A DNA stretch of 64,000 nt from Lactiplantibacillus pentosus (GCF_003641185.1 NZ_CP032757.1:1984001-2048000); one strand, 5' to 3'; shown: positions 41,694 through 51,569, numbered from the stretch's first letter. Numbers and translations are program-made. The notes: generated by a model from the sequence alone, not told the origin.

Positions 41694-43778
41694 TTATTTC
41701 ACAACTAATTGGTTCAAGTCACCCATGACATTGACCATTTGTGCAATCGTCAAGAGCTGTTTCAAGTGATTATCACGAACTTGTTCGTCCTTGCTCATGA
41801 CCATCGTTTGTTCGAAGTAATCCACGATTAGCGGCCGTAAACTGGCTAATGCCGTGAACCGGTCCTCCATGGACATCGTTGAAGTTACTTTTTGTTTCAA
41901 GTCTTCAACGGCATCATACAACTTTTGTTCCGCGTCATTTTCAAACAAGCTTGGATCGACCGTCAAATCGCCAGCATCCAACTTCGCCTTAGCCGTGATC
42001 CGTAGCAACCGTGTAAAGGCTTCAATCGTATCCTTGAATTGTGGATCATCTTGATGCGCATTTAAGACGTCAGCTGCCTTGAACATTTCACGAATGTCTT
42101 GGCGGCTCCCCTTAATGACCGTATCCACAATATCGTAACGCAACTTGTGATTACTAAACCATTGCTTGACCCGGTCCGTTAAGAAATCAGCGACCGGTGC
42201 CGTTTGCTTAGCAAAGTCCAGATTATAGGTCGCATCATTAGCAGCCAATTCTTTTTGAATAGCTGTTTCGATTTGACGAATTGGAAAGTCCCAACCTTGG
42301 TCACGAACGATCCGAACGATTCCAAAGGCCTGACGACGCAATGCAAACGGATCATTTGACCCACTTGGGGTTAAACCAACAGCGAAGAAACTTGAAATTG
42401 AATCAACCTTGTCGGCAATCGCAAGCACAGCCCCAACCTTGGATTTTGGCAAGTCGCCATCCGCACTAATTGGCATGTAATGTTCGCGAATCGCTTGGCC
42501 AACGACTGGATCTTCGCCCTTGAGCACGGCGTACTTATCGCCCATGACCCCTTGCAATTCAGGGAATTCGCCGACCATGCCAGTCACTAAGTCAAACTTG
42601 TAAATCTGGGCAGCACGATGCAACTGGTTCTTTTCAGTTTCAGTCAATCCAAACCGGTCAGCTAAGAAGGCACTAATAACCATGACCCGTTGCATCTTTT
42701 CGTACATCGTCCCGATCTTGTCATGGAAGCTGACCTTCTTGAGTCGTTCCACGTATTCTTGAATCGAGTGTTGCTGGTCTTCATGATAGAAGAAGGCTGC
42801 ATCTTCCAGCCGCGCCGTTAAGACTTTTTGGTTACCTAACGCCACGTTTTCAAGGTGATCCGTGTTCCCATTTCGAACCGAAACAAAGTGTGGTAACAAG
42901 TTATCGTCCGCATCCGTGACGTAGAAGAAGCGTTGGTGGTCACGCATTGACGTGATCAAGACTTCATCTGGAATCGTCAAGTACTTGGTATCAAAATCAC
43001 CGGCGAAGGCCGTTGGAAATTCAACTAAGTTGTTAACTTCTTCCAACAAATCTTCGTTAACTTTGATCTGCCAATCGTGGGCTTGTGCCAAATCGGCAAT
43101 TTGTTCACGAATCTTGGCCTTACGCTTGTCAGCATCCGCAATGACTTGTACGCTCGCTAAGTCATCTTCGTAATCCAGCGCCGTCGCAATTTCAACGTCG
43201 TGGCCCAAGAAACGATGGCCACGGGAGACCCGGTCAGCGGTGACATCCAAAATTTCAACCGGCACGATCGCATCATCTAACAATGAAACAATCCACCGAA
43301 TGGGCCGAATGTATTTGAAACTAAACGTCGACCACTTCATCATCGTTGGGAAGTTCATCTTAGTGATGACATCCTTGATACCTGCAGTCAGCACTTCTGC
43401 GGCCGTCTTGCCCGCCTTGAAAGTTTGAACGAAGACATATGGGGTACCTTTAACATCTTTGAAGACGATATCGTCCGTCGAAGCACCTTGACCCTTAGAG
43501 AAACCAATCGCAGCTTTGGTCCAGTTGCCATCTGCATCCTGGGCAATCTTTTTAGCCGGACCGCGGACTTCTTTTTTCACATCCGCCTGCTTATCAGCCA
43601 ATCCTAACACTTGAACCGTCAAGCGCCGTGGGGTTGAAAAAGTTTTGATGTCTTCAAAATCAAGCCGTGCGTCGGTCAAAAACTTGGTCATGCGTTCCTT
43701 AAGTTGTAACACACTCGGTGTAACGACGTGGGCCGGCATTTCTTCCAAACCGATTTCTAATAAATAAGTTTTCGCCAT
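41694..43778 (-). CDS. glyS: glycyl-tRNA synthetase beta subunit
   Basis: A 694-residue beta subunit of the tetrameric bacterial glycyl-tRNA synthetase, which binds tRNA-Gly. It starts YLLEIGLEEMPAHVVTPSV, the typical N-terminus. An HD-like domain is in the middle (VSFHDKIGTMYEKMQRV), and the anticodon-binding region lies at the C-terminus (MVMSKDEQVRDNHLKQLLTIAQMVNVMGDLNQLVVK). Its start codon overlaps the glyQ stop by one base (TAATG). It is controlled by the T-box upstream of glyQ. Confidence 0.97.
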   Translation of the reverse strand: MAKTYLLEIGLEEMPAHVVTPSVLQLKERMTKFLTDARLDFEDIKTFSTPRRLTVQVLGLADKQADVKKEVRGPAKKIAQDADGNWTKAAIGFSKGQGASTDDIVFKDVKGTPYVFVQTFKAGKTAAEVLTAGIKDVITKMNFPTMMKWSTFSFKYIRPIRWIVSLLDDAIVPVEILDVTADRVSRGHRFLGHDVEIATALDYEDDLASVQVIADADKRKAKIREQIADLAQAHDWQIKVNEDLLEEVNNLVEFPTAFAGDFDTKYLTIPDEVLITSMRDHQRFFYVTDADDNLLPHFVSVRNGNTDHLENVALGNQKVLTARLEDAAFFYHEDQQHSIQEYVERLKKVSFHDKIGTMYEKMQRVMVISAFLADRFGLTETEKNQLHRAAQIYKFDLVTGMVGEFPELQGVMGDKYAVLKGEDPVVGQAIREHYMPISADGDLPKSKVGAVLAIADKVDSISSFFAVGLTPSGSNDPFALRRQAFGIVRIVRDQGWDFPIRQIETAIQKELAANDATYNLDFAKQTAPVADFLTDRVKQWFSNHKLRYDIVDTVIKGSRQDIREMFKAADVLNAHQDDPQFKDTIEAFTRLLRITAKAKLDAGDLTVDPSLFENDAEQKLYDAVEDLKQKVTSTMSMEDRFTALASLRPLIVDYFEQTMVMSKDEQVRDNHLKQLLTIAQMVNVMGDLNQLVVK

Positions 43779-44677
43779 TATTTCGTCTCCTCCTGTGCGT
43801 GTTTTAATAATGGGAAGCCACGTTTTTCACGTTGAGCCACAAATTCCTTGGCAATCGACTTCGCCATGTTCCGAATTCGGTCCAAGTAGCCAGCCCGTTC
43901 CGTCACTGAAACCATACCACGCGCATCCATCAAGTTGAAGGTGTGGCTGCACTTGAGACAGTAGTCATACGCTGGATGAACCAGCCCATTTTTGATTTGG
44001 CGCTTGGCTTCCTTTTCATATTCATCAAATAACATTAACAATAAATCTTCATTGCTTTCTTCAAAGGCGTACTTGGAATTTTCAAACTCTGGTTCCAAGA
44101 AGATATCGCCATACTTAACGCCGTCGCCCCATTCCAGGTCGAACACGGAGTTGACATCCTGAATGTAGGAAGAAAGCCGTTCCAAACCATAGGTGATTTC
44201 AGAAGTGACCGGATCCACTTCTAAGCCACCGACTTGTTGGAAGTACGTGAATTGGCTGATTTCCATTCCGTCCAACCAAACTTCCCAACCAACACCGGCA
44301 CAACCCATGGATGGGTTTTCCCAGTTATCTTCCACGAAACGAATATCATGTTCGAGCGGGTTGATGCCCAGTTGTTCTAGACTTTGTAAATATAAGTCCT
44401 GAATGTTTTCTGGTGAAGGCTTCATGACCACTTGGAATTGGTGATGTTGATACAAACGGTTCGGGTTTTCCCCGTAACGACCATCAGCTGGCCGCCGGGA
44501 TGGTTCCACGTAAGCAGCGTTCCATGGTTCCGGACCGATTGCACGTAAGAACGTATACGGGCTCATCGTTCCGGCCCCTTTTTCTGTATCGTAAGATTGC
44601 ATTAACATGCAGCCTTGATCTGACCAAAACTTCTGCAAGGTCAAGATGATCTCTTGCACTGATAACTTTTTGCTCAT
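43778..44677 (-). CDS. glyQ: glycyl-tRNA synthetase alpha subunit
   Basis: A 299-residue catalytic alpha subunit that activates glycine. Conserved stretches include [48 protein letters not shown] at the N-terminus and [31 protein letters not shown]. The start at 44677 follows GGGAGG by six bases; the longer frame to 44788 reads through the T-box terminator and is rejected. It is the first gene of glyQ-glyS. Confidence 0.97.
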   Translation of the reverse strand: MSKKLSVQEIILTLQKFWSDQGCMLMQSYDTEKGAGTMSPYTFLRAIGPEPWNAAYVEPSRRPADGRYGENPNRLYQHHQFQVVMKPSPENIQDLYLQSLEQLGINPLEHDIRFVEDNWENPSMGCAGVGWEVWLDGMEISQFTYFQQVGGLEVDPVTSEITYGLERLSSYIQDVNSVFDLEWGDGVKYGDIFLEPEFENSKYAFEESNEDLLLMLFDEYEKEAKRQIKNGLVHPAYDYCLKCSHTFNLMDARGMVSVTERAGYLDRIRNMAKSIAKEFVAQREKRGFPLLKHAQEETK

Positions 44678-44754
44678 TATAATCCTCCCAAAAATTAGTG
44701 ACTGAACGGCTGATGGCTTCGCATGGTGGTCCCATTTTCGACCAAAGATGGCAC

Positions 44755-44996
44755 AAAAAAAGTCCCCTGTCGTCAACAATAACGACATAGGGACGATTGG
44801 TTTCGCGGTTCCACCCTACTTCTGAGTAACCTCAGCAGCTTAATTATACGGTATTAAAGCTCCGAAAGCGCCAATTAACGTCTTTGATTAGCCGTTTCAC
44901 ACCACCACGGCCTCACTGAAATCAAATTCCGTTAACCTTCTCTCATCAACACTTAACTATTCAGTTCTTCATCATCATAGCCGATGACTGCGCGTT
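44755..44996 (-). promoter_or_regulatory. T-box riboswitch (glycine) controlling glyQS
   Basis: On the minus strand the conserved T-box AGGGTGGAACCGCG (44817-44804) is followed by a terminator GTCCC..TGTCGT / ACGACA..GGGAC with a T-run at 44755-44793. The upstream part holds stem I with the GGTGTGA distal loop motif and a candidate specifier GGC (Gly) at 44872-44870. Uncharged tRNA-Gly should favour the antiterminator. The leader begins right after the recO stop. Confidence 0.93.
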
Positions 44997-44998
44997 TG

Positions 44999-45787
44999 TC
45001 AATCCTCACTCTTGCGCGGCGTGAGTGGTCGATACCAACTGCTCATCTGATCAATGAAACGTTTGGACTTCAACCGCACACCGACTGAGTTCTGATAAAT
45101 TTCATCTAAAATCCGGCGCAACTCTGCCGCTGTCCGTGGCTTGACCTTAATTGAATGGACTTTAGCTAAATCTAATACCGAGAACTTCCGCAAGTAAAAA
45201 ATGGCTGCCGCACTCGCATGCAAGCGGTGCGGGTCCAGATGCCAATGTTGCTGACATAACAGGCCACCATAGCTTTCAGAATAATCCAGTGGTAAGTCGG
45301 TACGGCCACAGACCGTGCACCAGCGTAGTTCCGGAGCGACTCCAAATGGCGCCAATAATTGGATTTCAATCACATTGGCGACCAAGGCTGGCGCGACATC
45401 TGCGTCAATCAATTGTAGCGCACTAGTCAATTGTTGGTACCAGCGCCCCACCGGTTCATTATCCGGAAACGCAACATCAATCAAGTTCATGACATAGGTG
45501 GCATAAGCGTTGAGTGCAATATCTTGGCTAATATGCTCAAAATACTGGACGTGCTTGACGCTATTAATATACGACAGCCCCTGATCACGCAAGTCACCGA
45601 CATACTCACCCATGGTAAAGGGCAAGAGCTCTGCGGCCATTTTAAACCCACGACGACGGGCGCCACGAATGAAGAACATCTTCTTGCCATATTCGGCCGT
45701 CAAAAACTTGATGAGCATATCACGTTCGCGGTAGTCGCGTCGAAAAAGTAAAATACCATTAAAATTTGTGACCATCTGTTGGGCCAT
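44999..45787 (-). CDS. recO: DNA repair protein RecO
   Basis: A 262-residue recombination mediator that loads RecA with RecR at gaps. The N-terminal OB fold is FNGILLFRRDYRERDMLIKFLTAEYGKKMFFIRGARR. The C-terminal domain carries a Cys cluster CTVCGRTDLPLDYSESYGGLLCQQH that looks like a zinc site. It lies 17 bp after era on the same strand, and the stop is followed at once by the glyQS T-box leader. The start is ATG at 45787. Confidence 0.95.
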   Translation of the reverse strand: MAQQMVTNFNGILLFRRDYRERDMLIKFLTAEYGKKMFFIRGARRRGFKMAAELLPFTMGEYVGDLRDQGLSYINSVKHVQYFEHISQDIALNAYATYVMNLIDVAFPDNEPVGRWYQQLTSALQLIDADVAPALVANVIEIQLLAPFGVAPELRWCTVCGRTDLPLDYSESYGGLLCQQHWHLDPHRLHASAAAIFYLRKFSVLDLAKVHSIKVKPRTAAELRRILDEIYQNSVGVRLKSKRFIDQMSSWYRPLTPRKSED

Positions 45788-45804
45788 GCGATCACCTAAC
45801 GATT

Positions 45805-46713
45805 CTAGTAGTCATCTTGCCGGTAGCCGTAGCTTGCCAGCAAGTCTTGCCGGTCCTTCCAATTCTCTTGGACCTTCACCCATAATTCAAGGTAGACCTT
45901 GTCTCCAAGCAAGTGTTCGATATCACGGCGCGCCATCGAGCCGATCTTCTTCAGCATGCTACCACCTTTACCGATGATAATGCCTTTTTGTGAGGACCGT
46001 TCGATAATAATCGTCGCTTGAACGTGAATCTTTTCTTCGTCCTGCCGTTTGATCGAATCAATCACGACAGCAGTTGAATGTGGCACTTCTTGGCGCGTCA
46101 ATTCTAGGACTTTTTCACGAATCAACTCCGAAATAATGAAGCGTTCGGGATGGTCCGTCACTTGGTCAGAAGGATAGTATTGCGGACCTTCTGGCAACTG
46201 CTTTTTCAGGGTCGCTAACAGTTCATCAACATTGTTACCTTCCAAGGCCGAAATTGGATAAACTTCTTTCCACGGCAACGCATCCTTGTACTGATCCATG
46301 ATCTCTAGTAAGTGGTCAGGATGGACTTGGTCGATTTTATTAATCACCAAATAAATTGGCTGTTTGACATTTTTTAAACGGTCAATAATAAAGTTATCAC
46401 CGGCACCACGGCGTTCGTCCGCGTTGATCATGAAGAGCACGGCGTCGACTTCACCTAATGTTGATAGCGCCGACTTGACCATGAAATCCCCTAAGCGACT
46501 GTGCGGCTTGTGAATGCCGGGCGTGTCAATAAAGACCATCTGCGTGTCTGCAGTGGTGTAAATGCCTTGAATCCGATTCCGCGTTGTTTGGGCCTTATCA
46601 GACATGATTGCGACCTTTTGGCCCACGACCCGGTTAAGTAACGTTGATTTACCGACATTCGGACGACCAATAATCGCCACAAAACCGGAATGAAATGCTT
46701 GTTGTTCTGCCAT
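45805..46713 (-). CDS. era: GTPase Era
   Basis: A 302-residue GTPase for 16S rRNA maturation and 30S assembly. G1 GRPNVGKS (16-23), G2 around [14 protein letters not shown]3 DTPGIHKP, G4 NKIDQV and G5 SALEGNN. The C-terminal KH domain has [15 protein letters not shown]. Downstream order recO and upstream dgkA-ybeY-phoH is the standard Firmicute block. ATG at 46713. Confidence 0.97.
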   Translation of the reverse strand: MAEQQAFHSGFVAIIGRPNVGKSTLLNRVVGQKVAIMSDKAQTTRNRIQGIYTTADTQMVFIDTPGIHKPHSRLGDFMVKSALSTLGEVDAVLFMINADERRGAGDNFIIDRLKNVKQPIYLVINKIDQVHPDHLLEIMDQYKDALPWKEVYPISALEGNNVDELLATLKKQLPEGPQYYPSDQVTDHPERFIISELIREKVLELTRQEVPHSTAVVIDSIKRQDEEKIHVQATIIIERSSQKGIIIGKGGSMLKKIGSMARRDIEHLLGDKVYLELWVKVQENWKDRQDLLASYGYRQDDY

Positions 46714-46754
46714 AATTAATTCCTTTCACTATTTGCCGAAGGAGCTACACCCAA

Positions 46755-47171
46755 TCAGCCGAGCCAGTGACTGAGCACCAGCCAAAGTTTGGGCGCAAAG
46801 AGTATCAAACCGACGAGCACGGCAAACGCAGCCGCAAAGACAACTGCGCCAGCCGCGATATCTTTAATTTTTTTCGCTTGCGGACTAAACCTTGGGCCTG
46901 TAATCATATCTGAGAGATTCTCAGCAATCGTATTGTTGATCTCACAGAGCATCACTAAAAAGATGGCGAGCGCCAGCCATAACCACTCGTTGACGGTCAA
47001 GCGAACCCACCAGCCAGCAATCAACGCAACAGCGCCCAATACTAGGTGTGTCCGCATATTCCGTTCTTCAATCACAACCGTTTTGAGCCCATTCCAAGCA
47101 TGTAACCACGATTGCCAAAATGAATGGTTTTTCCCAACCTGAAGCCGGTCTGGTCTATTTTTCGAGCCCAT
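46755..47171 (-). CDS. dgkA: diacylglycerol/undecaprenol kinase family protein
   Basis: A 138-residue membrane kinase with three TM helices and amphipathic N-terminus. In Firmicutes this family phosphorylates undecaprenol for cell-wall lipid carrier recycling. The conserved EERNMRTHL and the core segment CEINNTIAENLSDMI...AKKIKDIAAGAV are present. The usual NTAIE reads NTIAE here, a swap inside the catalytic motif that keeps Asn and Glu. ATG 47171 overlaps the ybeY stop by 17 bp, and the SD is weak. A longer frame (to 47243) lies wholly inside ybeY. Confidence 0.9.
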   Translation of the reverse strand: MGSKNRPDRLQVGKNHSFWQSWLHAWNGLKTVVIEERNMRTHLVLGAVALIAGWWVRLTVNEWLWLALAIFLVMLCEINNTIAENLSDMITGPRFSPQAKKIKDIAAGAVVFAAAFAVLVGLILFAPKLWLVLSHWLG

Positions 47172-47634
47172 AAGCATCCAAAATCTGCCGTTGTAGTGTG
47201 AACATTTCAGTTTCATCCGCTGGCTGTAGATGGTCGTAGCCATTTAAATGCAAAAAGCCGTGAACCACTAAGTACCCTAATTCACGGGCTTCGGAATGTT
47301 GCAAAAAGGCGGCCTGTTCACTGACCTTATCAACGGAAATCATGATATCACCCAGGTTTAACGGCAGTTCTGCTGCCAGCTCCGGATCCATCACGATCAA
47401 GTCGTCATCATCGTCGTCGTGCATTGCAAAACTAATGACGTCGGTCGGGCGGTCAACGCCCCGATACTGTTCATTAATTTTTTGAATGTCATCATTATTC
47501 ATTAGCGTCACGGAAACTTCCGTATCGTCCCGTAATTTTAACGTTTTGCCGGCCAAATCAATTAAATCACGAATGAGTTGTAATTGTTCTGGCTGGGCGC
47601 CCGCTGAGGTTTGATCATATAATTCTAAGTCCAT
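47155..47634 (-). CDS. ybeY: rRNA maturation endoribonuclease YbeY
   Basis: A 159-residue metalloprotein for 16S rRNA 3' end processing and ribosome quality control. The zinc motif HGFLHLNGYDH lies near the C-terminus and RGVDRPTDVISFAM in the middle. An acidic run HDDDDDDLIVMD is notable but common in lactobacilli. ATG 47634 follows GGGGG. phoH ends only 9 bp upstream, and dgkA overlaps the 3' end, indicating one operon. Confidence 0.96.
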   Translation of the reverse strand: MDLELYDQTSAGAQPEQLQLIRDLIDLAGKTLKLRDDTEVSVTLMNNDDIQKINEQYRGVDRPTDVISFAMHDDDDDDLIVMDPELAAELPLNLGDIMISVDKVSEQAAFLQHSEARELGYLVVHGFLHLNGYDHLQPADETEMFTLQRQILDAYGLEK

Positions 47635-47643
47635 AAGTGCCCC

Positions 47644-48621
47644 CTACCGTTGTTCCACCTTATCATATGCGGTGATGATTTTAGCGACGACTGGATTTCT
47701 GACCACATCATCCGCCGTAAACTTCACAAATGAAATATTACTGATACCACTCAAAATTTGCTCAGCTTGAATCAAGCCACTCTTGGTGTGACGTGGCAAG
47801 TCGATTTGAGAAATGTCGCCATTGACGATCATCTTAGCCCCGAATCCTAAGCGGGTCAAAAACATCTTCATTTGCGCATTAGTCGTATTTTGCGCTTCGT
47901 CCAAAATAACAAACGCATGATCCAGCGTCCGCCCCCGCATGTAAGCAAGCGGTGCAATTTCGATAATACCGCGATCCATCAACCGTTGGGTATGCTCAGC
48001 ACCGTAAATATCATACAACGCATCGTAAATTGGCCGTAAATAAGGATCGACCTTTTCTTTCAGATCACCAGGTAAGAATCCCAGACTTTCACCCGCTTCA
48101 ACAGCTGGCCGTGTCAAAATCAACTTCTCAACGTCGCCTCGTTTTAAAGCAGCAATGGCCATGACGACCGCCAAGTAAGTCTTCCCGGTCCCGGCTGGGC
48201 CAATGCCAAAGGTGATATCGCTCTTGGCCACCGCTTGCACGTACTGCCGTTGGCCAAAATTCTTCACGCGAATCGGTCGGCCCCGATTATCTTTAATCAA
48301 CGTCTCTGAATAGAGGTCTTTAAAATAATCTAAGGTCCCGCGGTTCACCATCTTGATGGCACTAATCACATCCGGCGCACCGATTTGAATGCCTTGTTTA
48401 ATTAAACTCGTTAAATTATCTAGGACTGCTTGTGTGTTATGAACGGCTGCTTCATCATCACTACTAATCGTCATCTGATCACCGAACACGTGTAATTGGA
48501 CATGCAACCCGTCCTCTAGTAATGCAAGGTGGGCATCCTCAGGTCCTAACAGTGCCACTGATTGGGCTGGATCAGCAATGAGAAATTTTTGTTCATATTT
48601 TGAGTTTTCGGTCAAAAACAT
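47644..48621 (-). CDS. phoH: PhoH-like ATPase
   Basis: A 325-residue PhoH-family NTPase, thought to act in RNA metabolism near YbeY. Walker A GPAGTGKTYLA around residue 140 and Walker B HAFVILDEAQNT around 235, with an N-terminal KH-like region. AAGGAG precedes ATG 48621. It is the first gene of the phoH-ybeY-dgkA-era-recO run. Repeat copy D begins about 195 bp upstream. Confidence 0.95.
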   Translation of the reverse strand: MFLTENSKYEQKFLIADPAQSVALLGPEDAHLALLEDGLHVQLHVFGDQMTISSDDEAAVHNTQAVLDNLTSLIKQGIQIGAPDVISAIKMVNRGTLDYFKDLYSETLIKDNRGRPIRVKNFGQRQYVQAVAKSDITFGIGPAGTGKTYLAVVMAIAALKRGDVEKLILTRPAVEAGESLGFLPGDLKEKVDPYLRPIYDALYDIYGAEHTQRLMDRGIIEIAPLAYMRGRTLDHAFVILDEAQNTTNAQMKMFLTRLGFGAKMIVNGDISQIDLPRHTKSGLIQAEQILSGISNISFVKFTADDVVRNPVVAKIITAYDKVEQR

Positions 48622-48814
48622 GGACTCCTTTATTGACAGATTTAATTACCATTAGCTGGTAATGGCACCCGCGTTTAGCGTGATAACCGCGCTGATTTCG
48701 GCAGGTATTTGTTAGTTAATCATAGCATAAAAGCCCGCCTGCTACCAGCGCAAGGCCACCGTCCATTGGATTCGACAGGGCACACGCTTCCGAACATGAA
48801 TGGTAACCGATTAC

Positions 48815-49642
48815 GCATTGCGCTAGTGAATCTGTCATGAATCATGATTAAATCATGCTGTTTTTTAAGTTCAAGTGCTGCCAGCTGAGAACCGCTGGAA
48901 ACAAGGCGAGTTCGCGTAAACATGCAGTGGTAGGCGCGTCCTACACCGGCTTCCAGGTATTCAAAAGGCGTACATATGCGGATCCGATTTCTTGTTGGAT
49001 TAGGCGTTGGTTCCTTGGTCCACGGGGATTTTGATATTGAACTGTCAGACTGGTGTCTAATGATTGCTAAATTTTCTTAATCATAGTATCAGACAAGCAA
49101 CACCACTGAACTTGTCAGCATCTTCTCTAGTTGCCTGATACTTCAAAACTTTGAATTCTAAATGACGGCCATTTTATAGACTGAATTCAATGTTAGTTAC
49201 CGTTGAAATTAGTGGTATTGAGATTAATGAATAATATTCCGGGAATCTTCTCAGTACTCAAATGCCATAAAGCATCAACGATACCGATTAAAGCTTTGCC
49301 TGAAGTCCTGGTTACTAAACATTGAGTGGTCAATTGTACCCAGATAGGTGGCCGTTCATCTGCCATTCGAGCGGGTTCCCGACTGGAGGGGCCGGCGGAC
49401 AATGCTCAGTAGCCAAATTATTCTTAGTCGGAAGTGGTCTTCTTCCGGCTTAGAATAAGACTCGTATTTGAAATTGCGCAGTGGTCTTCTGCGTGAGTTC
49501 AAATCGATGTCGGCTTACGTTCCAGCAATTGTCAGCCGGCCCCGGAAGTCGGAATAGGAAGAACACCGGCAGACGAACAGCACGCCCAACAAATGGCATG
49601 CTTTAATCATCTATAATGCTAAATAACAACTAGCACAACGCG
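48815..49642 (+). repeat. interspersed TIR-flanked structured element, copy D (most diverged)
   Basis: About 828 bp. Left TIR GCATTGCGCTAGTGAATCTGTCATGAATCATG at 48815, right TIR ending CTAGCACAACGCG at 49642. The large left-half hairpin is missing, as if removed between CCAGG-TATTC sequences that flank it in copy B. Its right-half fold differs from the other copies by paired changes. It lies between yqeY and phoH. Confidence 0.87.
49354..49578 (+). ncRNA. candidate structured RNA domain, copy D (key comparator)
   Basis: P1 GGGGCCGGCGGACAAT (49388-49403) with ATTGTCAGCCGGCCCC (49528-49543). P2 TTATTCTTAGTCGGAAG (49418-49434) with CTTCCGGCTTAGAATAAG (49442-49459), where other copies have TTCTTCTTGTCCGGG with CCCGGGCTAGAAGAA. 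Several pairs are changed on both sides. P3 is almost identical to the rest. P0 GTTCATCTGCC pairs with GGCAGACGAAC. Confidence 0.6.
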
Positions 49643-49760
49643 TACAGAATGGACGCCTTCAAACATACTGCTATCAACAGTCCGACTGTTGTCATTGTCA
49701 CTGAAATTGTGACGGTTCAAACCGCCTTTTAGTGACCAACGCAACAATTCTCAGCGCACC

Positions 49761-49788
49761 AAAAAAGCCGAGGAATTAATCCCCGGCT
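49761..49788 (-). terminator. terminator after yqeY
   Basis: AGCCGgGGATT pairs with AATtCCtCGGCT, followed by TTTTT on the minus strand. Confidence 0.85.
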
Positions 49789-49793
49789 AACCG

Positions 49794-50237
49794 TTAATTC
49801 AATAATGATTTAACTGTTTGGTTGATCAGCTTGCCATCTGCCTGGCCTTTAAGCTTTGGCATAACGGCCCCCATCACCTTACCGAAGTCACCTTTACCGG
49901 TTGCTCCGACTTGCTTGATAGTATCCGCTACAATCTGTTGAACTTCTTCGTCCGACAATTGTTTTGGCATATACTTCTCAACAATTGCAATTTCTGCTTT
50001 AACGCCGTCAGCTAAATCCTGACGACCCGCATTTTCGAATTCACTTAATGATTCGCGCCGTTGCTTCAGTTCACGTGATAACACGCTCACTTCTTCATCA
50101 GTCGTTAAATCATGGCCAGCGTTAATTTGTTCATTCATTACCGCTGACTTAAGCATCCGTATCACGCTGAGGGTTTGCTTATCGCGCGCCTTCATCGCAG
50201 CTTTCAGATCACCATTGAGCGTATCTAATAAACTCAT
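49794..50237 (-). CDS. yqeY: GatB/YqeY domain-containing protein
   Basis: A 147-residue helical protein of the YqeY family, similar to the tail domain of GatB, the subunit of tRNA-dependent amidotransferase. It starts MSLLDTLNGDLKAAMKARDKQTLSVIRMLKSAVMNEQI and ends with VMGAVMPKLKGQADGKLINQTVKSLL, both typical. It follows rpsU by 39 bp, the usual rpsU-yqeY pair. Its precise role is unknown. A terminator follows. Confidence 0.93.
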   Translation of the reverse strand: MSLLDTLNGDLKAAMKARDKQTLSVIRMLKSAVMNEQINAGHDLTTDEEVSVLSRELKQRRESLSEFENAGRQDLADGVKAEIAIVEKYMPKQLSDEEVQQIVADTIKQVGATGKGDFGKVMGAVMPKLKGQADGKLINQTVKSLLN

Positions 50238-50276
50238 TGGTTTCCCTCCTCGTTGGGTGAATTAGTAAACTACTAA

Positions 50277-50465
50277 TTACTTGAAACGACGACGGTTCTT
50301 ACGCTTACGTGCTGCTTCAGATTTTAACTTCTTCTTCACACTTGGTTTCTCGTAGAATTCCCGTTTGCGGTATTCTTGTAAAGTACCACTTTTTGAAACG
50401 GTACGTTTAAAGCGACGAAGAGCATCATCAAGAGATTCGTTTTTACGAACGACTGTTTTTGCCAT
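50277..50465 (-). CDS. rpsU: 30S ribosomal protein S21
   Basis: A 62-residue basic protein. [30 protein letters not shown] is diagnostic for bS21, with an Arg/Lys-rich C-terminus. It has a GGAGGGAGGG-type SD before ATG 50465. It is co-transcribed with yqeY. In this genome the rpsU gene is away from dnaG-rpoD. Confidence 0.98.
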   Translation of the reverse strand: MAKTVVRKNESLDDALRRFKRTVSKSGTLQEYRKREFYEKPSVKKKLKSEAARKRKNRRRFK

Positions 50466-50698
50466 GTTAAATTCCCTCCCTCCGAGCTCAAAAAGTAACC
50501 GTTAAATTATGCATACTTACACATAACGCAACTGTTCTAGTAAATTATACATAAATTGAAAAAGGCCGTCAACCAAAGTTTACAATTTCCTTAAAATAAA
50601 TCCGGAAGCAGCCTCGATACTCCGGACAGTAAATCGTTTTCAAGACTGACGTGCTATGCTACACTAAGGTTATTATTGAACCGAAATGAGGTTATCAT

Positions 50699-51517
50699 AT
50701 GTCAGCAATTAAAGTCTTTATTTTATCAGATTCCATCGGTGAGACGGCGCATAACGTGGCACTCGCCGCAGCGGCCCAATTTTCAGACTATGAAATTCGT
50801 TATCAACGTTTTCCATTTGTCCGGACCGACTCGCTACTACAAACGGTGCTCGCCCAAGCACTCAAGGAACATGCAGCTATCTTTCACACCTTCGTGGACC
50901 GGCGCTTGAGCCAAGTCGTTAACCACTACTGCGAAGCACATGACTTGCCCTACTATGACGTCATCACGCCCGCGCTAGACACGTTCTCACAAATCACACA
51001 CGTTCAGCCGTCGAATCATCCTGGGACGGTCCACGCGCTCAACACGAATTATTTTGACCGGATCAACGCGATTGAATTTGCCGTGACCTATGATGATGGT
51101 AAGAATCCGAGTGGCTTTCTGGAAGCCGACGTGGTCTTATTAGGGGTTTCACGGACTTCTAAGACACCACTATCATTATACTTGGCCAACCGAAACTTAA
51201 AAGTTGCCAACTTACCGCTCGTGCCACAAGCCCAAATTCCCGACGAAATCTGGAAAGTGGATCCGAAGAAGATTTTTGGTTTGACTAACGATCCCGACAA
51301 ATTAAATGATATTCGACGTCAGCGGATGGTCCAATACGGCTTGAATCCCGATACGATGTATTCCAATACCGATAAAATCAAAGCTGAATTGGACTACGCC
51401 GATAAAATCTTCAAAAAAATTGGTTGCCTCGTAATCAACGTTGCCAACAAGTCGATTGAAGAGACCGCTACCTTGATTACTGAAAGTCTAAACACTGATG
51501 GCACTGGTGAAAATTAG
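50699..51517 (+). CDS. pyruvate,phosphate dikinase regulatory protein (DUF299 kinase/phosphotransferase)
   Basis: A 272-residue ADP-dependent Ser/Thr kinase and Pi-dependent phosphotransferase family protein (YqfL/PPSR). Known members switch pyruvate phosphate dikinase or PEP synthetase on and off. The P-loop-like GVSRTSKTPLSLYLAN and IFILSDSIGETAHNVA regions are both visible. No dikinase gene is in the window, so its target here is unknown. In Firmicutes it is often close to rpsU, rpoD and dnaG. ATG 50699 has a GAGG upstream. It is monocistronic with a strong terminator. Confidence 0.92.
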   Translation: MSAIKVFILSDSIGETAHNVALAAAAQFSDYEIRYQRFPFVRTDSLLQTVLAQALKEHAAIFHTFVDRRLSQVVNHYCEAHDLPYYDVITPALDTFSQITHVQPSNHPGTVHALNTNYFDRINAIEFAVTYDDGKNPSGFLEADVVLLGVSRTSKTPLSLYLANRNLKVANLPLVPQAQIPDEIWKVDPKKIFGLTNDPDKLNDIRRQRMVQYGLNPDTMYSNTDKIKAELDYADKIFKKIGCLVINVANKSIEETATLITESLNTDGTGEN

Positions 51518-51530
51518 ACTTGGTTAATAC

Positions 51531-51569
51531 AAAACCGTTGCCTTCATCATTTGAAGGTAACGGTTTTTT
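51531..51569. terminator. terminator after the PPDK regulatory gene (bidirectional)
   Basis: AAAACCGTTgCCTTCA pairs with TGAAGGtAACGGTTTTTT. It lies between convergent genes ending at 51517 and 51598. Confidence 0.92.

Noticed and set aside
44678..44788. Upstream extension of glyQ
   Set aside because: It runs through the T-box terminator; the SD and conserved N-terminus fix the start at 44677.
47172..47243. N-terminal extension of dgkA into ybeY
   Set aside because: It lies wholly inside ybeY with no SD and no membrane-kinase features; the start near 47171 fits the family length.
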